Below are positions 1 through 7,359 of a stretch of 44,450 bases of DNA, piece by piece. The stretch is taken from assembly GCA_015057305.1 (NCBI GenBank), contig SVES01000029.1, positions 1 through 44,450 of the forward strand, in the 5' to 3' direction. Below the pieces are notes generated by a model. The model saw nothing but the letters and a program-made list of their open reading frames with translations. It searched no databases and was not told the DNA's origin. Position 1 is the first letter of the stretch. Each line of letters begins with the position of its first letter. Position numbers and translations under genes: made by a program. Source of the stretch: Pseudobutyrivibrio ruminis (lineage in GTDB: Bacteria > Bacillota > Clostridia > Lachnospirales > Lachnospiraceae).

Positions 1-692
1 AGTGGGCTACTCAACGTTTGAAAGAATATATAATCAAGGGATTTACAATTGATGATGAGCGTCTAAAAGGAAATGGCGGTGGTAATTACTGGAAAGAACT
101 TCTTGATAGGATTCGAGATATCCGTTCTTCAGAAAAGGTTCTTTATCGTCAGGTCCTGGATTTGTATGCAACCAGTGTTGATTACAATCCAAAGAGTGAT
201 GAGTCTATACAGTTTTTTAAGATAGTTCAGAACAAGCTTCATTACGCGGCACACGGTCATACTGCGGCAGAAGTGATCTATGAAAGAGCAGATGCTAATA
301 AGCCTTTTATGGGATTAACTTCCTTTTCAGGAGAACTGCTGGCATTGAAGGATATCGGGGTGGCAAAGAATTATCTGAAAGAGGATGAACTAAAGATCCT
401 GAATAACCTTGTTTCCGGTTATTTTGATTTGGCTGAGATTAATGCCATTGAACATAAGCCAATGTATATGATTGATTATGTTGAACAGTTGGATTCTATT
501 CTTACATCTGGGAACAGAAAGCTCCTTGAAGATTCTGGCAAAGTAAGTCATGATGAGGCTATGAAAAAGGCAAAGGAGGAATATCGAAAGTATCAGGAGA
601 TTACGTTATCTCCGGTGGAAGAAGAGTATCTTAAAAGTGTCAAAGGTCTGGAAAAAGAAGTGAAGAAGAGAAAAAGAGCAACTAAGAAATAA
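1..692 (+). CDS. RhuM-family protein, C-terminal part (cut by window edge)
   Basis: The reading frame is open from the first complete codon at position 3 and reads WATQRLKEYIIKGF, a hallmark of RhuM (virulence protein RhuM family). The true start therefore lies outside the window, and the TTG at 18 is not a start. About 230 C-terminal residues are visible of a family usually about 330 aa long. Other family features seen are HYAAHGHTAAEVIYERADA and GLTSFSGE in the middle and a lysine-rich tail (KEVKKRKRATKK). RhuM proteins are common on genomic islands; their biochemical role is not established. The gene is followed within 16 bases by a recombinase remnant, which fits an accessory location. 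Confidence 0.85.
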   Translation, partial: WATQRLKEYIIKGFTIDDERLKGNGGGNYWKELLDRIRDIRSSEKVLYRQVLDLYATSVDYNPKSDESIQFFKIVQNKLHYAAHGHTAAEVIYERADANKPFMGLTSFSGELLALKDIGVAKNYLKEDELKILNNLVSGYFDLAEINAIEHKPMYMIDYVEQLDSILTSGNRKLLEDSGKVSHDEAMKKAKEEYRKYQEITLSPVEEEYLKSVKGLEKEVKKRKRATKK

Positions 693-707
693 AAAGGGAA
701 CTCTGTT

Positions 708-815
708 ATGGGATAAGAAAAAATCAAGGTTTACACATACACTCGCGTTTCCACATCTATGCAGATAGATGGCTATTCTTTGAATGAAGCAATTGAAATG
801 ATGGAAGGATGTTAA
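708..815 (+). pseudogene. Remnant of serine site-specific recombinase N-terminus
   Basis: In the frame of position 708 the translation is M-G-stop, then EKIKVYTYTRVSTSMQIDGYSL, ending in NEAIEMMEGC and a stop. The block YTYTRVSTSMQIDGYSL is the conserved N-terminal strand of serine recombinases/resolvases, including the catalytic serine region (R-V-S-T). The rest of the gene (normally 180 to over 500 aa) is missing, and codon 3 is TAA. I read this as a decayed fragment left by a mobile element. The downstream 10 residues do not resemble a recombinase and may belong to the next gene's leader. Confidence 0.7.
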
Positions 816-1486
816 TGAGAATACTATTAGTTAGACATGGACAAACAGATTTAAATGTGCAAAAAAGATTACAGGGTAGCTCAGATATCCCTTTAAATGA
901 AAGAGGTAGGCAGCAGGCTAGGATTACACATGACTATGTTGTAGAGCATGGATTGTTGCCAACACGGGTTATATCAAGTCCTCTTGGTAGAGCCATTGAA
1001 ACAGGTTGTATTATAGCAGGCATTGATTTAATTGATTATCAGGAAAAAGAAATATCTAGAGATTACAAACCTGAGGAGATAGAAATCGAACAAAATCTTA
1101 TAGAAATGTCCTTTGGTATTTATGAGAAAAGGAACATGCAAAATGAAAATCCTGCATTTTTGCATGAATGTTTCGATAGGCCAGAGGGCTACAATCCTCC
1201 TGTAGATGGTGAATGCTATGACGAGGTTGTGGAGCGGGCAGGTAGAGTGGTTGAAAAACTCAGAGCTAGAATCCAAACTGGTGATTTTAAAGATAATGAT
1301 ATAGTCATGCTAGTTAGTCACGGGGCTCTTAGCCATGCTATGTTTGAGTACATAAAGAAAACTCCCCGGTCAAAATACTGGGACGTGGATTTTAATAATT
1401 GCGCTATTGCGGAATTATTCATTGCCAGTGATAGAGCAAAGGATGATTATAGGTTTATTTCAGATGGATTTGAAAAGAATTGGTAA
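815..1486 (+). CDS. Histidine phosphatase (phosphoglycerate-mutase-like) family protein
   Basis: The N-terminus MRILLVRHGQTDLNVQKRLQG carries the RHG catalytic motif of branch-1 histidine phosphatases. A second motif, VSHGALSHAM, supplies the other active-site histidine near residue 165, and a glutamate-containing region (LIEMSFGIYE) supplies the likely general acid. The length of 223 aa is normal for the family. I chose the ATG at 815 over 809 because the GGAAGG at 803-808 is then suitably spaced. The substrate cannot be told; the family includes small-molecule phosphatases and mutases. A terminator follows at 1524. A 104-bp near-copy of its 3' end lies at 7709-7812. Confidence 0.85.
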   Translation: MRILLVRHGQTDLNVQKRLQGSSDIPLNERGRQQARITHDYVVEHGLLPTRVISSPLGRAIETGCIIAGIDLIDYQEKEISRDYKPEEIEIEQNLIEMSFGIYEKRNMQNENPAFLHECFDRPEGYNPPVDGECYDEVVERAGRVVEKLRARIQTGDFKDNDIVMLVSHGALSHAMFEYIKKTPRSKYWDVDFNNCAIAELFIASDRAKDDYRFISDGFEKNW

Positions 1487-1523
1487 GATATCAGTTGGTA
1501 TCGGCTTTGAGTGTAAATCCTAC

Positions 1524-1557
1524 AGCAGTTATTTCGAAAGAGAAAGCTGCTTTTTTG
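1524..1557 (+). terminator. Intrinsic terminator after the histidine phosphatase
   Basis: AGCAG (1524-1528) pairs with CTGCT (1547-1551), with further weak TTTC/GAAA pairing inside the loop. A run of six or seven T follows directly. It lies 38 bases after the phosphatase stop codon. Confidence 0.6.
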
Positions 1558-1687
1558 TTATATTTCTTTAACTGAGTAGTTTGTATCACAGATATTGCCT
1601 CCGAAAACTCATATAGCTAGAATACTTTTTGAATACGAGCTTCAAGTTATTTTAAATAGAGATTTGGAGAGATAATAAGAGAAAAAG

Positions 1688-1740
1688 GCGTTTTATTACT
1701 CCACAAGGAACAATGCAATTGCAATTAGGGAGTAATAAAA
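1688..1740. repeat. Inverted repeat upstream of the DUF234 ATPase
   Basis: TTTTATTACTCC (1691-1702) is perfectly repeated in inverse as GGAGTAATAAAA (1729-1740). The loop contains AATTGCAATT, itself palindromic. Three more bases, GCG, extend the outer side to GCGTTTTATT. The same outer sequence occurs inverted at the hairpin behind the ATPase gene (3241-3253). It ends 13 bases before the ATPase start codon, so it could be an operator, an RNA hairpin or an element end. Confidence 0.7.
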
Positions 1741-1753
1741 GTATAATATTCCT

Positions 1754-3187
1754 ATGATTGGAAGAATTAAAGAAGTAAAAGAACTTAATAGATTATATGA
1801 TGGAAATCGCACAGAGCTAGTAGTAATTTATGGAAGACGTCGTGTAGGAAAGACGTATCTTGTAAATGAAACACTTAAAGACAGGATTACATTTCGACAT
1901 ACAGGATTGTCGCCTATTGAGATACAAAATGCCGGAGCATTAAAGGCTCAGCTTGAGCATTTTTATCTTTCGTTACAAATGCAAGGCTTAAAAGGCGAGA
2001 AAAGACCAAAAAGCTGGTTGGAAGCATTTGTTCTATTGGAGAAACTGCTTGTTTTAAAGGATAATGGACAACGACAGGTTGTTTTTATAGATGAATTACC
2101 ATGGCTAGACACTCAAAGATCTGGATTTGTAACTGCGTTTGAGGCTTTTTACAATGGGTGGTGTTCTGCTCATAGCAATGTAATGGTTATTGTGTGTGGA
2201 AGTGCAAATTCTTGGATTCAAAATAAACTCTTGAATAATTATGGTGGTTTATACAATCGTGTAACTTATACAATGAAGTTGTCGCCTTTTACACTTAAGG
2301 AATGTGAAAATTATTTTCTTTCACAAAATATAGAACTATCTAGATATGATATAGTTCAAAGCTATATGGTTTTTGGTGGCATACCATATTATCTTGGATA
2401 TATACGAGCAGATTTAAGCCTTGCGCAAAATATCGATGAACTGTTCTTTAATGAAAAACCAATGTTAGAAGGAGAGTACAATCGACTATTTAATTCAGTT
2501 TTTTCTAATCCAGAAAAGATAAAAAAAATTATCGAGTTTTTATTTACAAGAAATCGTGGCTACACTCGAAAAGAAATATCGGAAGGGACTGGAATACCTA
2601 GCGGAAGCGATTTGACAGATTATTTAGAATCCATTGTTGCTAGTGATTTTGCTATAAAGTATACATCATTTGGTGACAGTAAAAGAGAAGAGTGCTATAG
2701 ATTGGTTGATCCATTTTGTATTTTCTATTTACATTTTCTAAATGGTAAGAAAAAAATAGGAATTAATTTCTGGCAAAATAATTTAAATTCAAATATTGTT
2801 ACAAGTTGGTGTGGTATAGCATTTGAAAATGTATGTTTTAACCATGTGAAACAAATAAAAAATGCCCTATCTATTGGAGGTATAGAAAGTAACCAAACAG
2901 TCTGGACAAAGACTGGCAGTAAAGATGATGCTGGAGCTCAAATTGACCTAATAATAGAGCGAGCTGATAATGTTGTTAATTTGTGTGAGGTTAAATTCTA
3001 TAGTGATGTGTTCACAGTAGATAAAAAATATGAAATGATTATTAGAGATAGATCAACACTCATTAAGGGATTGATTTCTAAAAAGCAATCCTTGCGTAAT
3101 ACACTTATCACTACTTTTGGATTAAAGAAAAATATGTATAGTGGTATTTTCACCAATGTAGTAACTCTAGAAGAATTATTTGACTGA
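1754..3187 (+). CDS. ATPase with AAA domain and DUF234/nuclease-like C-terminus
   Basis: This 477-aa protein begins with the P-loop GRRRVGKTYL (about residues 27-36) and has a Walker B strand VVFIDELPWLD near residue 115. This matches the archaeal-type ATPase_2 family. A winged-helix-like segment (RGYTRKEISEGTGIPSGSDL) follows at about 272-291. The C-terminal third ends in QIDLII...NLCEVKFY, a D-x(n)-E-x-K pattern as in PD-(D/E)xK nuclease folds and in the DUF234 domain usually joined to this ATPase. The function is unknown; such genes are typical of accessory DNA. The gene is unusually AT-rich, stands alone and is bracketed by hairpins at 1688-1740 and 3201-3253. Confidence 0.85.
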   Translation: MIGRIKEVKELNRLYDGNRTELVVIYGRRRVGKTYLVNETLKDRITFRHTGLSPIEIQNAGALKAQLEHFYLSLQMQGLKGEKRPKSWLEAFVLLEKLLVLKDNGQRQVVFIDELPWLDTQRSGFVTAFEAFYNGWCSAHSNVMVIVCGSANSWIQNKLLNNYGGLYNRVTYTMKLSPFTLKECENYFLSQNIELSRYDIVQSYMVFGGIPYYLGYIRADLSLAQNIDELFFNEKPMLEGEYNRLFNSVFSNPEKIKKIIEFLFTRNRGYTRKEISEGTGIPSGSDLTDYLESIVASDFAIKYTSFGDSKREECYRLVDPFCIFYLHFLNGKKKIGINFWQNNLNSNIVTSWCGIAFENVCFNHVKQIKNALSIGGIESNQTVWTKTGSKDDAGAQIDLIIERADNVVNLCEVKFYSDVFTVDKKYEMIIRDRSTLIKGLISKKQSLRNTLITTFGLKKNMYSGIFTNVVTLEELFD

Positions 3188-3200
3188 TATTTTGCTATTA

Positions 3201-3253
3201 TTTTATTCCTCCAGAATGAAACTTTTATTTGTGATTCTGGGGGAATAAAACGC
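3201..3253. repeat. Inverted repeat/hairpin downstream of the DUF234 ATPase
   Basis: TTTTATTCCTCCAGAAT (3201-3217) pairs with ATTCTGGGGGAATAAAA (3234-3250) with one mismatch over 17 bp. No T-run follows, so it is not a standard terminator on the plus strand, although it may still protect the mRNA 3' end. The outer sequence read inward on the minus strand is GCGTTTTATTCCCCC. This matches the outer end of the upstream repeat (GCGTTTTATTACTCC at 1688-1702) at 13 of 15 positions. Confidence 0.65.
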
Positions 3254-3524
3254 TGAATGTAATGGCGCAAAGATAGCTAGGCAGATGGTATGTTAAAATA
3301 ACTATTTGAAAAAAAGAACGGTTCTGGCATTCAAATCAAGTTGATATATTATTTAATCGCGTTTTTTAGGATGATGAAAATTGATAATTTTAATAATTAA
3401 TTACAGAACAATGATGAATTCACATAGTATTCAGGTACATGACAGAGGATTATCATTATAGGGATGTAATATACAATCATCGCAAGAGCGATAATAAAAA
3501 CTTTTTCATATATCATCCCCCTTC
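3254..3524. other. Gene-free stretch
   Basis: No convincing gene is seen on either strand. The minus strand has a possible 39-codon hydrophobic reading frame (3397-3516) without a proper ribosome binding site for its start. The region is AT-rich and ends in a strong plus-strand terminator that has no matching gene in front of it. Confidence 0.4.
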
Positions 3525-3559
3525 GAAAGGCTTGCTGGTTAGCAAACCTTTCTTTTTTT
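3525..3559 (+). terminator. Orphan intrinsic terminator
   Basis: GAAAGGcTTGCT (3525-3536) pairs with AGCAAaCCTTTC (3541-3552) around a GGTT loop with one mismatch. Seven T follow at 3553-3559. It is a textbook terminator for plus-strand transcription, but the nearest upstream plus-strand gene ended 338 bases earlier. Confidence 0.7.
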
Positions 3560-3620
3560 CTGGGAAAGATGAGATGATTTGTATATAATTGACATTGATA
3601 AGTTATTGGAGCTTTAATCA

Positions 3621-4208
3621 ATGAGTGAAATCTATTTAATAGCACTTATAGTAGGCATAGTTGCTGTCGTTATACTGATATTTTGGCTCGGTATAAACAT
3701 TGAGGATCCAGTTGAACGTGCTGGAAGAAGAGGGGAAGAGGTAGCAACTGACATAATTAGCCAGGTCTTAACAGAAGATGATATCTTGCTTACAAATGTT
3801 AAGATATCTTTTGAGAGAACCCGTTCTGAAATAGACAATATGATTATTAATTCTCATGGTGTTTTTATCATTGAGGTTAAGAATTACGTTGGAGAGTTGG
3901 TCGGTGGCTTGGATGATTATGAGTGGAAGAAGTATAAGACCACTCCAGGAGGAGATATCTATCGCAAAACAGTAAAAAATCCTATAAAACAAGTTAAAAG
4001 TCAGATTTACATATTATCCCATATTTTGAGGCAGCATAAACTTGATGTATGGGTAGATGGATATGTAATTTTACTTGAAAGAAATAGTCCTGTAGATGAT
4101 AACATGATTCTTGAAAGTCTATCCGATATTGAAAAAGCCATTCATAGGGTAGGAAATCAAAGATTATCAGAAAGAGAAATATCCATAATTACAAATATAT
4201 TTGATTGA
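3621..4208 (+). CDS. Membrane-anchored NERD-domain (nuclease-related) protein
   Basis: The 195-aa product starts with a single membrane segment (about residues 4-24, IYLIALIVGIVAVVILIFWL). A NERD domain follows from about residue 33 (GRRGEEVATDIISQVL). The diagnostic core is SEIDNMIINSHGVFIIEVKNYVG, with the D-x(n)-E-x-K arrangement of a restriction-endonuclease-like fold. The likely topology is a short outside tail with the NERD domain in the cytoplasm. The start at 3621 is preceded by TTGGAG. Family members are associated with DNA processing, but the role is unproven. It stands between an orphan terminator and a tRNA gene. Confidence 0.85.
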   Translation: MSEIYLIALIVGIVAVVILIFWLGINIEDPVERAGRRGEEVATDIISQVLTEDDILLTNVKISFERTRSEIDNMIINSHGVFIIEVKNYVGELVGGLDDYEWKKYKTTPGGDIYRKTVKNPIKQVKSQIYILSHILRQHKLDVWVDGYVILLERNSPVDDNMILESLSDIEKAIHRVGNQRLSEREISIITNIFD

Positions 4209-4213
4209 TAATT

Positions 4214-4286
4214 CGGGGTGTGGCTCAGGTGGTAGAGCGCTAGACTGGGGGTCTAGAGGTCGCAAGTTCAAGTCGTGTCACTCCGA
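4214..4286 (+). tRNA. tRNA-Pro (anticodon GGG)
   Basis: This is a 73-nt cloverleaf. The acceptor CGGGGTG (4214-4220) pairs with CACTCCG (4279-4285) with one G-U pair, and the discriminator base is A at 4286. The D-stem is GCTC/GAGC. The anticodon stem is CTAGA/TCTAG with loop CTGGGGG, giving anticodon GGG. The T-loop is TTCAAGT. No CCA is encoded. The T-stem GCAAG/CGTGT has an A-G mismatch and a terminal G-U pair; a T at 4275 instead of G would repair it. The gene is probably functional but slightly irregular. Confidence 0.88.
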
Positions 4287-4348
4287 TTGTTATATATAAA
4301 TGCTGAGGTTTGATATAAGGGAAATAATTTTAGGAAAGCAGGTCACTG

Positions 4349-5140
4349 ATGAGTAATAATATTGAAAAAATAACTTCTTTTTATAGACTTTGTAATGAAT
4401 GTCAGCAGAACTCCAATGATTACAGTATATCAAGAGTATTAATGCGTCACATTAATGACATGGGTGAGATGACATTAGAAATACTGGCTGAAGAAGCTAT
4501 GATATCTACATCATCCATAAGCAGATTCATAACAAAAGCTGGATTCAAAAATTTCCAGGAATTTAAGTATATTCTTCTCGAATGCCAAGGTAACTTATAT
4601 AAGGCTAGAAATAAAATGCAAAAAATAACACAATCTGATGTAACCACAGCGGAGGGCATTCAGAGAATGAAACTAATGGCCGAGGAAAATATTAATCAGA
4701 CTGTAACTAATATGGATGTAGATGCGCTAATAGAAATAACTAAATTGCTCTTAAAGGCTAAGAGTGTGTCAATAATAGGAGATGTTGAAGAACAAACTAT
4801 TTTTTTACCTATGCAGTTGGATTTGATTTCAAATGGCGTACCTACATTTTTATACTACAGTCGTGAAGTGCAAAAAAGCCATGCAGACCATTTGACTGAA
4901 GGAGATGTAGTTTTGTTTGTTGCTATTGCAGAAGATTTCTTTACAGATGTACAAAAGAATTTTCTCAGACAGGCAAAGAAAAATAAAGCCATGATAATAG
5001 CATTTTGCCAAGATGAATCGTATTTAGATAATTATGTTGATAGAATTATTTATTATGGTATACCAAAAACTATTTTAAATGGATATTATTCACTTCTATT
5101 GCTAGCGAGTATTCTTACGGATATGATTTATCAAATATAA
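4349..5140 (+). CDS. MurR/RpiR-family transcriptional regulator (HTH + SIS)
   Basis: This 263-aa protein has the RpiR helix-turn-helix at about residues 1-77, including MTLEILAEEAMISTSSISRF followed by ITKAGFKNFQEFK, the family signature. A SIS sugar-phosphate-binding domain covers about 120-255 (SVSIIGDVEEQ, LTEGDVVLFVAIAEDFF). Regulators of this type usually sense a phosphosugar and control nearby catabolic genes. The next gene is a secreted lipoprotein hydrolase, and a 14-bp perfect inverted repeat lies between them. Control of that gene is plausible but not shown. A terminator closes the gene at 5147. Confidence 0.88.
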   Translation: MSNNIEKITSFYRLCNECQQNSNDYSISRVLMRHINDMGEMTLEILAEEAMISTSSISRFITKAGFKNFQEFKYILLECQGNLYKARNKMQKITQSDVTTAEGIQRMKLMAEENINQTVTNMDVDALIEITKLLLKAKSVSIIGDVEEQTIFLPMQLDLISNGVPTFLYYSREVQKSHADHLTEGDVVLFVAIAEDFFTDVQKNFLRQAKKNKAMIIAFCQDESYLDNYVDRIIYYGIPKTILNGYYSLLLLASILTDMIYQI

Positions 5141-5146
5141 GTTTTG

Positions 5147-5174
5147 TCCCTTGCAAAATTTGCAAGGGATTTTC
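5147..5174 (+). terminator. Intrinsic terminator after the RpiR-type regulator
   Basis: TCCCTTGCAAA (5147-5157) and TTTGCAAGGGA (5159-5169) form a near-perfect hairpin followed by TTTTC. It begins 7 bases after the regulator stop codon. Confidence 0.75.
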
Positions 5175-5217
5175 TTTATATGAAAGTGCTTTGCAGAACG
5201 TTTTATGGAATACATAA

Positions 5218-5265
5218 TCCCATAAACATATTATTAAGACATAAAAATTATATGTTTATGGGAGG
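5218..5265 (+). promoter_or_regulatory. 14-bp inverted repeat overlapping the Shine-Dalgarno of the lipoprotein gene
   Basis: TCCCATAAACATAT (5218-5231) is perfectly repeated in inverse at 5250-5263. The ribosome binding site GGGAGG (5260-5265) lies within or next to the 3' arm, then TTTTT, A and the ATG at 5272. In RNA the stem would hide the ribosome binding site. As DNA it could be the operator for the RpiR-type regulator encoded next door. A -10-like TATTAT at 5229-5234 sits at the end of the left arm. Confidence 0.6.
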
Positions 5266-5271
5266 TTTTTA

Positions 5272-7032
5272 ATGTATAAGAAAATTGTAGCTTTAGTACT
5301 TGGAATGTCATTATCATTAATGACATTTTCTGCCTGTGGATCAGATGAGAACGCCGCACAAGCAACTGTTACTGAGGAAAGCATACCTGCTTCTGGTGAA
5401 CAGTCTAATGAAGGGGAATATGTAACAACCACACTTTCTACAGATGAGGCGAACATATTAGTTTATTATCCAGTGCCTAACCAGGAAGATGAAAGTTCAT
5501 TAAATCTAACATGTACAGCACCAGTTTTTCTCGTATTTGGAAATGAAGAATATACGGATGAGCTTGCTGATACTTGGGCAAAAGAAACAGGACTTTATTC
5601 AATTGCAGCTGAAAATGGGTCTTCAATTTGTTTTGTAAATCCAGTAGATGCTACTTATTCTGATAAGAATGAGCAAATGTATATGGACATAGCTGATCTC
5701 ATAGATGATAGTAGCAGTGATGAACGTTCCAATGGAATCTCAAGTGCGGTGGATTACATGACTGGAGACACCATTCAAAAGATTACTGGAACATCACAAA
5801 GAGTTTATGTATATGGAATAGATGAAGGTGCTGATTATGTGGCGAATAACCTTTTGACGAAGCTTGTAAAAACTGTTTATTATGAACCAACTGTTGGTAT
5901 AGATACAAACGTTAGTATTGCGGCTGCATCTTTAGAAGGATTAAGCGACGTTTCACAATTAGCAAATAACGATTTACCAATTGTGTCAATTGGTAACACA
6001 GATGAAGTAAATCAGAAGTTAAAAGAAGCATGTTCCTCAGTACTAGTAGATGAATCGGTTGATTATGTTGAAGATTATAATAGCGTGGTAGGAACAGTAA
6101 GACGTCAAAATGGGGTTATTATACCAATGATCGATTATGAAGCAGAAGGTATAGTTGAAAGCATAGAGTCATATACTGTTACAACATCAGAGGATAATGC
6201 CGGCACATATGCAGGAACTGACTCACATCCAGTAAATGTTGTAGTTTATTATGATAGCACTTTAGATGTTGAAGAGGGAGAGGTTCCATTGGTTCTTTGT
6301 TTCCATGGGGGAGGAAACACAGCTTTATATGAAGCAGAAGCAACACAGTGGCCACTAATTGGAAAAGAAAATGGATTTATTACAGTAAGTGTGGATTCGC
6401 ATTTCCCAGATTGTTCTGCAACTGAAATTGTAGATTTGATAGAACAAATAGAAGAGAAATATAGTATTGATAAAACTAGAATATATGCATCTGGATTTTC
6501 AATGGGTGGTGTAAAATCATGGGATTTATTTGAACAATATCCGGAAGTATTCGCAGGACTTGCTCCAATGGATGCATCTGCTGATCTTGGTACTGACAGT
6601 TGGGGAAATGCTGTGACTGATGCTAATTCAGATATCATAGTTCCAGTATTTTATGTAGGTGGCGAAACTTCACCACTACCAGAATTACCATGTCAAGCTG
6701 AAAGACTAATTGATAGAGTGAATTACGTTTTTTCAGTTAATGATGTTGTTGCTGACTATACAGAAGTTGAATTTGATGCACAAGACTCTTGGATTAACCC
6801 AATTTGGGGAATAGATGGTGACTCTAGTTATACTGTTATGGATGACGAATATTTTACAGATAGTACGCTTACAGTTCAATTGTTCAAAAGTTCAGATGGA
6901 AATACATATACAGCACTAGCAAGTGCATCAAACCAGTCTCATGAAGTATATGCAAGAAATTCATGGGCAGCTTGGGATTTCTTAAGTAAATTTGTCAGAA
7001 ATGAAGATGGTAGTATTTCAATAGTAGAATAG
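5272..7032 (+). CDS. Secreted lipoprotein with two alpha/beta-hydrolase-like halves (esterase-like)
   Basis: The product is 586 aa with a lipoprotein signal peptide (lipobox FSAC, Cys22), so it is anchored outside the membrane. The C-terminal half has FHGGG (oxyanion region, about 342-346), the nucleophile elbow GFSMGG with Ser410, and a late SHEVYAR with His557. This is an active PHB-depolymerase/feruloyl-esterase-type fold. The N-terminal half (about 55-260) looks like a second, degenerate copy: its elbow reads YGIDEGAD, with Asp184 where serine is expected. The substrate is unknown; an ester of plant cell-wall sugars is a guess from the likely habitat. A terminator follows, so it is probably monocistronic. 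Confidence 0.8.
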   Translation: MYKKIVALVLGMSLSLMTFSACGSDENAAQATVTEESIPASGEQSNEGEYVTTTLSTDEANILVYYPVPNQEDESSLNLTCTAPVFLVFGNEEYTDELADTWAKETGLYSIAAENGSSICFVNPVDATYSDKNEQMYMDIADLIDDSSSDERSNGISSAVDYMTGDTIQKITGTSQRVYVYGIDEGADYVANNLLTKLVKTVYYEPTVGIDTNVSIAAASLEGLSDVSQLANNDLPIVSIGNTDEVNQKLKEACSSVLVDESVDYVEDYNSVVGTVRRQNGVIIPMIDYEAEGIVESIESYTVTTSEDNAGTYAGTDSHPVNVVVYYDSTLDVEEGEVPLVLCFHGGGNTALYEAEATQWPLIGKENGFITVSVDSHFPDCSATEIVDLIEQIEEKYSIDKTRIYASGFSMGGVKSWDLFEQYPEVFAGLAPMDASADLGTDSWGNAVTDANSDIIVPVFYVGGETSPLPELPCQAERLIDRVNYVFSVNDVVADYTEVEFDAQDSWINPIWGIDGDSSYTVMDDEYFTDSTLTVQLFKSSDGNTYTALASASNQSHEVYARNSWAAWDFLSKFVRNEDGSISIVE

Positions 7033-7048
7033 CATATGTAGTTAGAAT

Positions 7049-7098
7049 AAAAAGACTATAGCAAAGGAACGGATTCCTATTTGGTATAGTCTTTTTTT
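7049..7098 (+). terminator. Intrinsic terminator after the hydrolase lipoprotein
   Basis: AAAAAGACTATA (7049-7060) pairs with TATAGTCTTTTT (7085-7096), with an inner GGAA/TTCC stem, and the T-run is part of the 3' arm. It lies 17 bases after the stop codon. Confidence 0.8.
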
Positions 7099-7174
7099 AG
7101 ACTAAGTTAGCGGGGGCTAATTCCAAATGATATAATATGGGCAAAGCTAATATTATGAATAGGACAAAACATTG

Positions 7175-7359
7175 ATGAAGGATTTAGACAAAAAAAGAGA
7201 ACGTGAACGCATCGTTTTACAAGAAATGATTAAACTATATTGTAATAAGCATCATTCAAAAAATGGTTATTGTAAACAATGCCAAGAATTATTTTCAAAC
7301 ATCCTGTTATGGCAATATGGCATGTAATTACTTCAAGGATGGAAAAAGCGAAGATGTAG
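7175..7359 (+). pseudogene. YgbA-like (nitrous-oxide-stimulated promoter family) gene with internal deletion and frameshift
   Basis: The first 39 codons read MKDLDKKRERERIVLQEM...YCNKHHSKNGYCKQC, matching the N-terminus of the YgbA_NO family with its Cys-rich beginning. After QEL the same frame runs off to a stop at 7325. In another frame the sequence continues as FKHPVMAIWHVITSRMEKAKM to a stop at 7357-7359, which matches the family C-terminus (HPVMA-x-x-H). The middle of roughly 45 residues, including the second cysteine cluster, is missing. The gene is therefore an internally deleted, frameshifted remnant. No copy of the missing part is seen nearby. Confidence 0.7.

Noticed and set aside
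3397-3516. Small hydrophobic minus-strand peptide or leader peptide
   Set aside because: The 39-codon frame starts immediately behind AAGGGGG with no spacing. The properly spaced ATG at 3509 gives only ten codons. It is possibly a frameshifted signal peptide, but too weak to call.
4214-4286. Integration site proven by a duplicated tRNA end
   Set aside because: I looked for a second copy of the tRNA 3' end within the window and did not see one.
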